Below, piece after piece: positions 12,035 through 23,299 of a DNA stretch of 64,000 nt. The notes under the pieces are model-generated. The model made no database searches. It was not told where the DNA came from and saw only the letters and a program-made list of their open reading frames with translations. Made by a program: the position numbers and the translations under genes. The DNA comes from Macrotis lagotis (lineage: Eukaryota; Chordata; Mammalia; Peramelemorphia; Peramelidae), in the NCBI RefSeq assembly GCF_037893015.1, contig NC_133663.1, positions 144,303,771 to 144,367,770 of the forward strand, given 5' to 3'. Within the stretch, counting starts at the first letter, position 1. Every line of letters starts with the position of its first letter.

Positions 12035-13062
12035 AGTAGCAGCCTCACACCTATCAGATTGGCTAAAATTTCAAAAAAGGAAAATGATCAATGTTAGAGA
12101 GATTGTGGGAGGATTGGGACATTAATGCACTTTTGGTGGAGTTGTAAACTGATTCAACTATTCTGGAGAACAATATGAAACTATGCCCAAAGAGTAATAA
12201 AACTCATCATACCCTCTGATTCCAATTCAAGGCCTATATCCAGAAGAAATCATAAAAAAAATGGGGAAAGTTTCATGTGTTCCAAAATAATCATTGCAGC
12301 TCTTTTTTTTTTTGTAGTGGCAAAGAATTGGAAACTGAGGGGATATCCATCAATTGAGGAATGCCTAAACAGTTTATGGCACATAAATATTTTTCTAAAA
12401 GAAGTCATAAGTATGTGGTGGCTAGGTGGCGTAGTTGATAAAGCACTGACCTTGGAGTCAGGAGTACCTGGGTTCAAATCTGGTCTCAGACACTTAATAA
12501 TTACCTAGCTGTGCGGCCTCAGACAAGCCACTTAACCCCATTTGCCTTGCAAAAACCTAAAAAAAAAAGTCATAAGTGGTCAGACTCTAGAAAAGCATGG
12601 AATGAATGAATTGTACTATCTGATACTGAGTGAAGGGAGCAGAACCAAGAGAACAATGTACACATCACCAGTAACATTATGAGATGAACAATCTAGTTCA
12701 GAGAACTAGGACAACTCCATGAAACCGGTTATGGACAATGCCATGCCAATCCAGAGGAAGAAAAACAAAATTCCTTCAGAATCTGAAGAACACTACATTC
12801 ACTTTTTTAAAATAAAATCTCTTTTGTATTCCTTTACCTTAATCCTAATTCCACTTTCTGAAAATGATTAATCTGTAAACATGTTTAACACAAATGTGTA
12901 TGTACAACATTAACCTGAGAGTTTGCCTCTGAGGGGAAGGGAGTGGGAAGAGAGTAGGGAAGGAAATTTTGTAACTTAAATATATACATAGTCATAAAAA
13001 TGAATGTTGAAAAATTTTCATAACATGTATTTGGAAAAATAAAATGTCAAAAAAAGGTAATA
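12035..13062 (+). mobile_element. L1 LINE 3' portion, plus strand, split by a SINE
   Basis: Starts within the end of ORF2 ('cctcacacctatcagattggctaaaa', 'aaatgatcaatgttagagag', 'ggagaacaatatgaaacta'). It continues through the 3' UTR ('tgagatgaacaatc', 'cctctgaggggaagggag', 'ggaaattttgtaacttaaa') and ends in an A-rich tail near 13062. The same 3' UTR recurs at 28430-29425 and 45185-45445 (plus strand) and reverse-complemented at 9000-9400 and 43690-44580. The SINE at 12413-12566 is inserted into it, so that SINE is younger. Confidence 0.9.
12413..12566 (+). repeat. WSINE1-like SINE with 11-bp target-site duplication
   Basis: The tRNA-like head carries pol III boxes ('ggctaggtggcgtagttgataaagc' as A-box region, 'gggttcaaatc' as B box), then 'cacttaataattacctagctgtg' and the 'tttgccttgcaaaaacctaaaa' tail. 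Flanked by AAGTCATAAGT at 12402-12412 and 12567-12577. The insertion interrupts L1 3' UTR that reads through cleanly once the SINE and one repeat are ignored. Confidence 0.95.
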
Positions 13063-13065
13063 GCA

Positions 13066-14700
13066 AAGGTATTTTTTTTTACACAAATGCATATCCTTTC
13101 ATCAGAGATTGAGAATGTGACCTGACTTTTGTGGGAATAGTTGTTGCTGCAAGGAGATAAAGGTATAATCTTAAAACGTAGAGATACATTGATGCAAAAA
13201 AAAAACAGTTTTAGGGACAGAAAAGAAGTACTCTGTCAAGAGCTTACAGCTACAGAGCATTTTGACATATCAATTCAGTTGTGTATATATATATATATTA
13301 TATATAAATATATATTATATATATATATAAATTTTAAATGGGTAAAACTAAAAACTAAAAATCTTATAAACATTAGGAAAGTGAGGGTTTTTTTTTTACT
13401 TATCATCACTTTTGTAGGTGGAAAATGAGAAGTTTTAGCTTTCCAAGTAAAAAGTAAATTAATGAGACTTTCATTTAAATCATTGAAGTAGACAGAAGCT
13501 AGTTTTAGGACTTTAGGACAGAAATAAGAATCTAGTGCAGAATTAAAGACAATGTAGAGAATGAACTGAGAGCAGAGTAAAAGGGATAAAAAAAAATCTG
13601 TCAGAACACTGGCAATTAGTCTATAAGGTTACCTTACAGAAGGTATCAAACTGTGTGTTTTACATTTGATGAGAAAGAGAAGCAATTTCATTAGCTAAGT
13701 TTCAGGGCAACCTAGACATTGAGAGATGCAGACTTATAGACTGCTATTCTTCTCTGGTTTGAAATTAAAAACAATACAACAAAATAAAAAGCAGAGAAAA
13801 CTTTACAACTACTTTTGCATCCCAAGATTTAAGTTATGTTAAGTATGCAAGTTTTTCTTTATTATGTCTATTCCCATCACCTATTTGTAAATTTATTTTC
13901 ATTTCACCATATATATTAAGCACATCAGTGAGAGTGTGACCAAGATTTATATGAGTATTTTGAATATATTAAATTATTTATGTACTAACTTAAATGTATT
14001 AGAAGTTACATTATTATAATTTATTTTGCCTTATTGCTAAGTAAATGGATATATTCAAGATGTAAAAGTGTCTTGATTATGCAGAGTACATGGATATGTG
14101 AGTGATAGAAAGTGTTGATAAGTGTAAATAGAAAGTATATAAGATATCACAGAGAGGGAGTGGAAGCAAATAAAGGGAAAATAATATCCATCATTGTGAT
14201 TTTTTTTAAGAATCTGGGAGGTAGAATTTTATAGTGGTAATAGTAAATTTCTGGAAGAAATCAGAATGACAACAGGGTGGATTTATCAAGCCAACCCAGA
14301 GTCAGTGGATATTGCTTCACCTCATTTAAGGGGTGAAATATACATTATTACATTAGTAGATGGCATAATTTATCTTATGACCCCAGTTATATTTTGGTGC
14401 TATGGATTTATATCTATGTTCATTGATAAGATCACTTTTAGTGTTACACATATTTTGTTTGAACTCTTGAATTGAGATTTCCCAGTAGTATACTTAATAA
14501 AATACAGCAGCAGAGGTGAAAATTAAAACATTTTCTTCATCTTTTCTTCCCTTACAATGAAATAAAAAAAGAAATGAAGTGAACAAGTGGAATTAGTTGA
14601 AATAACAACCAACTTTGATTATTAATGAAGAAATGATTGTGAATTGTAAAGCTATTATTCTAACTAGTAATTCAACAAAATCATAACTATATAGTTTTCT
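13066..14700. other. Unassigned AT-rich DNA with a TA microsatellite
   Basis: A (TA)n-rich block lies at about 13281-13330. I see no gene. The open frame at 14266-14475 (69 codons) has no recognisable domain or repeat match and is most likely chance. Confidence 0.5.
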
Positions 14701-14714
14701 TTTAAGGTTATTTT

Positions 14715-14860
14715 CTATATTATAATATGTTTTCATGCACACTCATCTATCCAAGCTTCATTACCCAATTTAGAGTATGAATGATTTACCTAAGGTCAGA
14801 AAGGCTATAAGTATCTCAGAAATTATTTAAAGCACAGTCAGTTTTCTTTCAACATATCAT
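14715..14860 (-). repeat. Possible MIR-like fragment, minus strand
   Basis: 'gatttacctaaggtcagaaaggctataagtatctcagaa' and 'aagcacagtcagttttctttcaac' loosely follow the MIR reverse-complement order. Weak. Confidence 0.4.
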
Positions 14861-15404
14861 GTTTTTGCTAAAAGCTATTGTTATTTTAGTGTTTTCTCTA
14901 TAGGGAAGTAGTAAATTTCTTGTAAGTATGGAAAATGTTTTGTATCTGCTCTGGTTTTCCTCTCACTACTTTAAAAAATTATTTGATATTCCATAAATAT
15001 GTTTTTAATTGAATTTAATTAATTATAAAAAGACTATTTTTATTTGCTTTTATTTTCCTGCTTTTCATCTCTTTGTAAGAGTTAATTGTTGTCAATTCTT
15101 TAAGCAGAAATGGAGCACTAATTATTGGCAATTAATGTGGAATAACACATCAGAATTGGGCCTCAAGATTGAAGCATTAGAAAAATACCTCACTACATAT
15201 CAAAAGTATTCTCAGAACTATAAGAATAATCTGGCTATGGGAAAGTAATTTCAGAACCTCAAATCACAGGGAAATATTTTTCTAATAATCAGAACTTTGG
15301 TTCATGAGATAGTGAGCTTACTGTCACTAGTGGTCTTTAAACTGAGACTAGATAATTTATTGTAGGGATAATATAACCTGTGTGATAAGTATAATTTATC
15401 TAAG

Positions 15405-15500
15405 GAAACTCAGATTGAAAGGTATTAACTAAGTAAGTGACTGAACTAGGAACCTGAACCTAAATCCTCTCATTCTAAACATAATGCTCTTTCTATCATC
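15405..15500 (-). repeat. Possible MIR-like fragment, minus strand
   Basis: 'ctaaggaaactcagattgaaaggtattaactaagtaagtgactgaactagg' followed by 'cctctcattctaaacataatgctctttc' has the MIR reverse-complement order. Diverged. Confidence 0.5.
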
Positions 15501-15544
15501 CCATTTTTATTTTTATGAGATAGCAAGCATTCTCGTAAAGGAGG

Positions 15545-15945
15545 AAACAAACATATATATGTATAAATATATATGTATGTATATATATATGTATAAATAT
15601 ATAAATATATATAAATAAATATATTTTTATACCTTTATACTTTTTTCTACTTTAGAAACTAGTCCTATGTTGTTCAAACATATATGTTCAATAAATTTTT
15701 CATTTAAGTATTTTTTTATTTATTTAAGTAATTTTATTTATTTATTTATTTATTTAAGTAATTTTCATTTAAGTATTTAAATTTATTTTCCTCTATCACA
15801 ACCTGTCTAGATATTTTTCTTAAAATGAATTAATTTTTTTCTTTGAGATTTGATTGACTCAGTGGACTGAAAGATTGGGATGCTGACATTTCTTCCTAGT
15901 TGCCTGAGTAAACACAAAACAAACATATATATGTATAAATATATA
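15545..15945 (+). repeat. Composite insertion with two templated copies
   Basis: The block is bracketed by two identical 29-bp AT-rich repeats (15545-15573 and 15917-15945). Between them are TA-rich sequence, a 78-bp exact copy (15623-15700) of 16353-16430, a (TTTA)n-like tract with repeated 'catttaagta' units at about 15701-15780, and a 136-bp copy (15783-15918) of 20153-20288 with one visible mismatch at 15911. All copies keep the orientation of their donors. No transposon hallmarks (A tail, terminal repeats) accompany the copied pieces. Confidence 0.85.
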
Positions 15946-16352
15946 CTTATACGTGCATATGTTCCATTGTAATATACAATAAGATATGCACATAAGTACA
16001 TGTTCATATATGCATTTATGAATGTAAGCATGCTATATACATATTGTATTACTGCTACCTGAGAAATCAAGCTTTGTTTTAATAATTTTATCAAATAATT
16101 AAACAATAAATTTATTTAAAATTAAATAATAATTTATTAATATTGTTTTAATAAACAATAAATATAACAGAATACCTCAATATACATCATTCTCAATGAA
16201 GTTACTCCAGTTCTTCTGGTATCTAATTCTTCCAGTTTTAGCAGAGTTTTGAATCTTTGGAAATTATTGTATAGTATTCAAACTGTTATAATCCATTTTG
16301 GTAAATTTTATTACTTGACTTTCAAGTTATTCCTCCCTATTTCTTTGATTAA

Positions 16353-16430
16353 ATTTTTATACCTTTATACTTTTTTCTACTTTAGAAACTAGTCCTATGT
16401 TGTTCAAACATATATGTTCAATAAATTTTT
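16353..16430 (+). repeat. Downstream copy of the 78-bp duplicate
   Basis: Identical to 15623-15700. Here the sequence continues smoothly into unique flanks on both sides, so this is the likely donor copy. Confidence 0.9.
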
Positions 16431-16839
16431 ATTAGTCACTGAGAAAACAGTATATAGAGTGCAATACAAGTCACTAAAATGTGCCCTTTGATCTAAATGT
16501 GTTACTACTGAGAGTTATGTATTAAGGAAACTATTGACAAAAAAAAGGAAAAACACCATTGTGAATTTAAAAATTTCATAGCAACAATGTGTTTGGTAAC
16601 AACAATTCGAAAATAATGTGTTCAATAATTGTGAAATGATTAAAAAGTTTCTTGATGAATGCAGTAGACTATCACATCAAAAAGAGTATTGAATTTGAAG
16701 ATATCTGAGAAATTGAATACTTAAATGAAATTACATAGAATAAAAATGCACCAAAATAATAATAGTATATGTACATTTGCTATTTTAAGATTTAAATGTT
16801 TCACTAACATGTTCTATTTAATGTATATGTAAAGGAGTA

Positions 16840-16995
16840 ATTAGAGATAAGTACTGTTATTATTTCATTTCAAAGATGATGAAATTTGAGAGGTTAAAAT
16901 TACCTTATGAAGGCTCATACAATTATTAGGTATCTGATGCAAAGTTTGAACTAAAATTCTCCTTATTTGCCATCCAGTATTCTATGCCTTTCATT
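16840..16995 (-). repeat. MIR-like SINE fragment, minus strand
   Basis: 'gataagtactgttattatttcatttcaaagatgatgaaatttgagaggttaaaattacc' then 'atgcaaagtttgaactaaaattctcc' and 'ccagtattctatgcctttc' match the MIR reverse-complement order. Confidence 0.7.
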
Positions 16996-16999
16996 AAGT

Positions 17000-18110
17000 A
17001 GTAACCTCTACAAAGTAAGGATTATACAATGGCTACAACAATGCAAATAAAGTCAATACTAGGAGGAAGAAAAAGTAACTAGATTCATATAATTTATAAA
17101 AGACAAATGCAATCTTTTCAGTACAGTTGATGTGGCGTTTGGTGTCAAAATAAAGTGTCAATACATTTTTAATTAGGTATATACTAAATTTGTATATATA
17201 AACACAATAAAACATGCCATAAATAGGCACATCTTTACTGATATTTATCATATCTTAATTTGTAAGACACCTGACACAGTTTGCAGCTTAGCTGGTGGTC
17301 AAGAAACATCAGGCTAATTTGACATATTGGGAATTTAATGTAATATTTGCAAGTCTCATTTTCTCACAAACAAGATTTCTGTATTAGGGTCTTAGATTTC
17401 TCCCTGTAAGTCAAAGGACAAAAATGATTTTTTTTTGTTTGAGCTAGGAAATTACATTTTGCAAGATAAAGTCTGAAACATTGTTTTGTCTATTTCCCTG
17501 TAGAAACAACATAAATCATTGTTGAACAATCACTAGCTATTAGATCATATCAAAAATGGCAGTAGTCTTAAGGAGGATAAAAAAAGATGAAATACTGTCA
17601 GGATTTGTGTTTATAAGATTAGTTTTCTCCTTAATCAAATTTGGCTTAGTGGGGAAAAAATTCTGAAAAAACTCCTACCCACACACATATTTAACAGTCT
17701 GTCTTTGACAATTATTTACATTATGTAGCATTGCACTGAAACTAAATAAAAACAAAGTTATAAATCAGAAAAACAGATATGTGAAATGTAAGTGCCATAT
17801 ATATGTAAAATCTAAAATGTAACATTTTATTTGTAGCACAAGTAATGCTGGGAAGATCCTGAATTCCTGTTCCTATTATCCTCTTTTAAATGAAAACTTT
17901 TTTTAAGAAATGGAATTATACAGATAGAAAGATAGATAGATAGATAGATAGATAGTTTGTAATATGATCAGTGTGGATAAATACTTTGTGTAATCACTTC
18001 CACATCTTTAGATTCTTTGAAATCCTGAATGGAAATTTCCTTTTATCCACTCAATGTATTTAAGATATGACTTTTCAAGTACTTAATTAATTTATTTTAT
18101 AAATTCACCT
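17000..18110. other. Unassigned DNA with a (GATA)n microsatellite
   Basis: (GATA)n lies at about 17922-17955, seven units. No gene or family repeat is recognised in the rest. Confidence 0.6.
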
Positions 18111-18119
18111 GAATTAAAT

Positions 18120-18870
18120 AAGCAAGAAAGCATATTCAACACATCATTTTAGCACTCTCCAGGAGTTATCTTCCATACAATACAAAAATGGAGAATTCCT
18201 AACCCTAAGGAGCTTACATTTTCCAGAAAGAAACATGTGCATATAAGCAAGTAAATACAAAGTACATGAAAAATATAGCAAGGGTGAGAGAAAGAGAGAA
18301 AGAGAGAAAGAGAGAGAGAGAGAGAGAGTCCATTCTTTTATTTTTTTTTAATGCATACATACCTCCCTCCAAATGTTTTAGTAATGGGCAGATACTGACC
18401 TAACTCTAACTACTGGGTTCTCATTGTCTATTTCCTCCATTACTTTCATGTATTTGCAAGCATGCTGTTCTCTTTAATGAAACTTCTTGAATATAGATTT
18501 TTTTTATTTTGTCTTTGTATTCCCAGGGAATAGCTCAGCACCTAACTCATATTGGGAATTTAAATAAAAATTTATTGAATTCAAAAAGCCAGTAAAAGGT
18601 GAGAAGGAAGTATATTCCAGGTATAAGTGATCCATATGACAAATGAAGATAAATTATCTCCCCTTTGTTACCAGTCAGTCTCCAAGAATCCACCAACTCC
18701 TGCCTTAAGCATAGAACAGGAACAATGAATGGAAATTTTTCTTACTAATCAAATTAGTCATTTGACAGAAATCGGAAGAACATGAAGGGGAATAAAATAT
18801 AATAAGACTTGAAAGATAGGTATAAGACAGATTGTGGATGACTTTAATGTCATGCTAAGAAGTTTAACTT
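18120..18870 (+). repeat. Ancient L2-like LINE-derived sequence, plus strand, fragmented
   Basis: 'cctaaggagcttacattttccag' near 18210, 'ggaagtatattccaggtataagtgatccatatg' near 18605 and 'attgtggatgactttaatgtcatgctaagaag' near 18832 are in the order seen in old mammalian LINE 3' sequences. An L2-style tail ('tcccagggaatagctcagcacc', 'tttattgaattcaaa') lies at 18490-18595, and a (GA)n run at about 18287-18328. The family name is an inference. Confidence 0.55.
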
Positions 18871-19079
18871 TTCCAGTGGGGTTCCATTGTGTCCTCTGGA
18901 CTTACAAGCTGTCAAAGCAGCTTGAGGAACCCTAGGCCTTGTCATCTACTTTTCCATCTGAAACATCCTATTTAGATGAAACTCCCCTTTTTAGAATATG
19001 ATCTCCTTGAGAATAAGAGCTAACTCACAGTTTTGCAACATATCCAATCAGTTGCCAAATACTGACCTTCATTTTCCAC

Positions 19080-19620
19080 AATAGTCCTAGAATCTGACTT
19101 TTTCTATTTTTACAACTATCACCTTAATTCATGCCTTCCTCACTTCTTTCTTGAATTATTTTATCAGCCTCAGAATCTACTTATCCAATCTCCTTCCACT
19201 GTGACTAATCTAGAATGGACATTAAATTGCTTTTTTTTCCAAAGCATAAATCTGACCATCTTACTCCCTTCTCAATAAACTTAAATGGTTCTCTATAAGA
19301 TCTAGGAAAAAATGCGAACTCCTTTTTTGGTACTTTGAGTCATTCAAATACTGAAGCTAACTGTCTTTGCTAGACTTATGACATTTTATTCCTCTTTACA
19401 ATCACTATGTTTCAAATATATTACCCCCCTTGTTCATAATATATGGCAATTCATTTCCTGTTTCTATTTCTTTAAACATTGTCCTCCATGCTTCAGATTC
19501 TTACCTTTCTCACCTCTATATACAAAGCTTAATTCAACTACCACTTTCTACATTCTCTCATGTCCCTCTCCCAGCTCCTCCCCTTCAAAATATATCAATT
19601 CTTTATAAAACCCTTTATTA
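19080..19620 (+). repeat. L2-like LINE 3' portion, plus strand
   Basis: 'aatctgaccatcttactccct', 'cttaaatggttctctataagatctagg', 'aatgcgaactcctttt', 'cattgtcctccatgcttcagattc' follow the conserved order of the last part of L2 ORF2/3' UTR in mammals. Diverged, with no intact frame. Confidence 0.65.
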
Positions 19621-19789
19621 ACATGATTAACTATTATGACCAACTATTTCACTTTTTTTGGTATACATAGGAGTTACCATATTACTTACATAGTGGGGTC
19701 TATAATAATTGTAGATTAATTAGTAACTCATCAAAAGATACTGGCAAATGGAGAGATAGGGGGATAAAAAGGAAAAGTAAAAATTATAT

Positions 19790-20060
19790 ATATATATATA
19801 TAATATTCTGGGGATACAAAGATAAAATAGAACACAGTCTCTTCAAACAAAAATTTACATTCAATTAAGGAAATATGACTGGTATTCACATAGACATGAT
19901 AGAAAGTGATAAAGTCCAAGTTATATTCTATTAATGTACGCTAAGAAAATTTAAGGAAGAGAAAGTCATTCTGAACTTGGAGAATCAGGAAGGTTTTACA
20001 GAATCAATGACACATGAGCTGAACCTTAGATGACAGATGGATTGAGGACATGACAGAAGA
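19790..20060 (+). repeat. Ancient L2-like repeat fragment, plus strand
   Basis: 'ggggatacaaagataaaatagaacacag', 'aatttacattcaattaagg', 'cttggagaatcaggaaggttttacagaatc', 'gagctgaaccttagatgac' follow the same ancient repeat as 51920-52780. A (TA)n run lies at about 19785-19803. Confidence 0.6.
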
Positions 20061-20152
20061 CCTATTTGAATTCATAGAGCTGGACAAATCTCAGCATCTC
20101 AAATTATGCATAAAAGATGTAATGAGAACAGTTTTCCAACTCTCCAAAACCA

Positions 20153-20288
20153 TTATTTTCCTCTATCACAACCTGTCTAGATATTTTTCTTAAAATGAAT
20201 TAATTTTTTTCTTTGAGATTTGATTGACTCAGTGGACTGAAAGATTGGGATGCTGACATTTCTTCCTAGTTGCCTGAGTAGACACAAA
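20153..20288 (+). repeat. Downstream copy of the 136-bp duplicate
   Basis: Matches 15783-15918 at 135 of 136 positions by eye. Flanks differ. Probably the donor, because the flanks here look continuous. Confidence 0.9.
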
Positions 20289-20588
20289 CCAAAAGTTACC
20301 ATAGTCCCAGCCTGTGATTAGAGCAATAGACAGATAATGAACAATTTATCCTCATAAACATATCCTAGTTAAATATTCAGTTCTTGAAAAGGATTAGTGA
20401 ACTTCCTTTTCCTGGTTGTTATCTTGTTCCAATATCAAAGCTAAATTACAAATATCCAAAACAAAGGTCAAAGATGATAAATACTAAGACAAAGTTATTT
20501 TATTTGATGAAAACTCATTAATGACCTTTCATAGATTATTATCAGTAATTGACAGAAGTTGTATACAAGACTTCTTGTATTACATACA

Positions 20589-20632
20589 TAATTACATAAA
20601 TAGCAAACTTATGTAATTACATAAATAGCAAA
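20589..20632 (+). repeat. Short tandem duplication, 25-bp period
   Basis: The 19-bp unit TAATTACATAAATAGCAAA occurs at 20589-20607 and 20614-20632. The rest of 20290-21410 holds nothing I recognise. Confidence 0.85.
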
Positions 20633-21414
20633 TAAGCTGTTGCCTTCTACAGCTATGATTAAAGCTTTTAGAAGTCATTTTATGCTTATTCCATTAAAAG
20701 AGATGAATGTATTTTTGATATATTGTTATACTGATTTATTAATTTGACAATTCTCTTCGTGAAATTAATTCTGAAAAGTTTTCAGATTCAAAAATTCTCT
20801 TCTCATACATACTTACCCCACTAAAGGTCACACTGTTCTTTATATTGACTTTGGAATTTTCTTCCATAGAAATCCAATTCTGAAGTGATCTGTTAATTAT
20901 ATGCTAAATTGTTTCATATAGGCCCAACTTGTTAAAAATTGCTTGGGGAATAAGAAGTCAATGAGAAGTTAACATGTATGCTTCAGAGAGGAAAATTCAG
21001 ACTTGATGAAAAGGAAAACATTAACAATTAAGTGTTTTTCAAAAATAAAATGGTTTCTCAGGGGAAGCACAGTGACTACATCATTACTAGAGATCTTTAA
21101 AAACAAAGGCGGAGTTTATTTAATTTTTATTTTTTTTATTCAGGTATGAATTACAAAAAGTATTCTCGTAGTGGCCACATAATTCTGAGATTGGTCAGTG
21201 GTTTAGGACAGCATTCCTGGAAGCAATGGAATTTCATCTGAGTCTTAGAAAATGAGTATAATTTAAGAGTGAGCAGAAGAAATAAAAATATCCAAAGCAT
21301 AAGTTTCAGAATCAACTCAAAGATGTTTATAAAGAATAACATCTTTGCAAAATAATTGAGAGTACATATTGGTGTAAACTATGAATCACAAGTTATATTA
21401 GTCTAATTCATTCA

Positions 21415-22900
21415 TTCTAACAAAAGGTATTTGTTAAGGATTTATTATACTTAAGTCCCTCTGATAAGTCAGGGGCATCCAAGGACAAAAGTGAAACAGC
21501 ACCTGCCTTTAAAAACTGATACTCTAATCGTGGAGACAACATCGATAATAAATATTATTAAAAAGTGTATATTATCCATAATGTATGTGCAAGTTAATAC
21601 AATGTGATTTGGGGATTTTGTTTGTTTTTTTTATAGGTAAAGCACTAGAAGTGAGTATTAGGAAAATGTTCATGTAGAAGCAGTTCTTTAAGTGGTTCTG
21701 TATCTTTAAGAGAAAAGGGGTTCTAAGAAGCTGAAGCATAATTCAGGAAGGATGGGACAAGATAAAGTAAGCGCAGAGAGATAGGACACGCATGAAAGGC
21801 CCTAAAAATCAGGCAGTTAAGAAACTGAAGAATATAAAAAAAATCTTTAAATATTTATGAAAAGAAAGGGGCAAGAAAGCAGTGTTCTTGTTTGTTTATT
21901 TTTTTGTTTGTTTGTTTGTTTCCCTTTGCTATACTTTATCTCCCACAATAGCTCTGGTGTGGATCTGGACATGAATCTCCGAGAGTCAGGTCAGGTGGAC
22001 AAACATACCCAAACAGGAAAGGTTGGGAAGTGAAAATCTGCCAACTTTATTTTTGGAAACTCAGACTTTTTATAGCAAAAACTTTTCTCAGGAATGACCA
22101 GTTAAAGAAGACCCAGTTTTACAATTTCCTAGGTAAATTTACAATATTTGTTCTTAGAAATCTGCATACTTCTTTATCCAAGAAACCTTTTACAAACACC
22201 TCTGGAGGCACAGATTATACTAAATCAGGGTTCACTGGTAAATCAACAGACTCATACAATGAGCAATAATCCACACATATCTTTAATGGAAAAACTCACC
22301 AAGTATATGTGAATATCACTCCCTGGGGCTGGCCTTCTACAATACTTAAAGGAGTAACCATGAATGATGAAAAGGAGATTTAACTGAAAAAGTTTAGAAA
22401 TTAAATTGAAATAAGGCATTATTTAGCAAATGAGTCTTGTTAAGGGACTAGTGACATGATCTATATAGATCTACTGAACTATACTAAAGACTATGAAATA
22501 ATGAAGAAAAGACAAATATTAATGGGAGATTATAGTATTAATGAGAAGAGAAGTAAGATAAGGAGGAGAAATTATTTGAGGAATAAAAATTAGTAAGCCA
22601 TTACTGAGCTCGAGATGATGGTAAGATATCAAGTAGATGATCAAGTACATGGGTTTGGATCTCAGGTTAGAAAAAGGATAGATTTAGGAATCATGTTGTA
22701 TAAGTAGGGAATTGGATAATAAATCAACTCCTTAAAGGAAAGGGCATAACTGAAAAAGAATATTTACGTTATCACACTGAGCACAAGATAAAATCCATAA
22801 TTACATTATGCGTGGCTAAAAGAAAATCAGACAAGAAATGGAGATATCAGAAATAGAAAAGGAAGACAAAGATGGACTAATATTGTGAGACAAGAAAAAA
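21415..22900 (+). repeat. Ancient L2-like repeat, plus strand, split by an LTR
   Basis: The left part (21415-21880) has 'aaggtatttgttaaggatttattatac', 'actctaatcgtggagacaacat', 'gtaaagcactagaagtgagtattagg', 'gaaaggccctaaaaatc'. The right part (22370-22900) has 'gggactagtgacatgatc', 'ggattatag', 'gatctcaggttagaaaaagg'. The two parts appear to be consecutive pieces of the ancient repeat seen also at 51920-52780, separated by the LTR-like block at about 21884-22341. The assignment is from the order of recognisable phrases, not an alignment. Confidence 0.5.
21884..22341 (-). mobile_element. Probable solo LTR of an endogenous retrovirus, minus strand
   Basis: Read on the minus strand the block begins TGTAGAAGGCCAGCC at 22341 and could end ...CA near 21884. 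It carries a TATAAAAAG box at about 22063-22076 and an AATAAA signal about 20 bases further on (22046-22051), a promoter/poly(A) spacing typical of compact LTRs. No internal retroviral sequence adjoins it, so it looks like a solo LTR fossil. The low-coordinate edge is uncertain (T-rich), and I found no matching target-site duplication. Confidence 0.5.
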
Positions 22901-23179
22901 TCTTAAAAGGATAAAATATTAATCTATTTAGAAATTTCCACTGATCAATTAATATAGATGATTGTCCATTATCAATTGCTTAATCTTTGGGTTGTATAGA
23001 TTTGTCTGAAATACCAAATAACTAGTTAATTATGTGAAAAGATAAGGTAAATGATTTATTTGTTTTGGCACATTAAAAAATTGAACACCAGCATGAAAAA
23101 TTTTCATCAAATGAGAAAGTATAGTAATCTGACCTGATTTGACTCATTAATGAATTTTTCTCTTTTTTGCATAATTACA

Positions 23180-23290
23180 AAATGTTCCTTGAGAGCAGAC
23201 ACTGTTATAATTTTGTTTGTCTCTGTGAGGTGTAGCATAGTGATGGGCACCTAGAAGCACTCTAAATATCTATTTTGTTTATTGGCTAAT
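23180..23290 (+). repeat. L2-like 3' tail fragment, plus strand
   Basis: 'ccttgagagcagacactgt', 'ttgtctctgtgaggtgtagcatagtgatgggcacc' matches the phrase order at the end of mammalian L2 3' UTRs. Confidence 0.55.
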
Positions 23291-23299
23291 TAGAACAAA

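Noticed and set aside
12413-12490. tRNA gene suggested by A and B boxes in several places
   Set aside because: These are the tRNA-like heads of SINEs followed by SINE bodies and A tails; no cloverleaf with an intact anticodon arm was found.
14266-14475. 69-codon open frame, possible small protein
   Set aside because: It has no recognisable domain and no upstream or splice context, and the hydrophobic composition is expected from AT-rich DNA.
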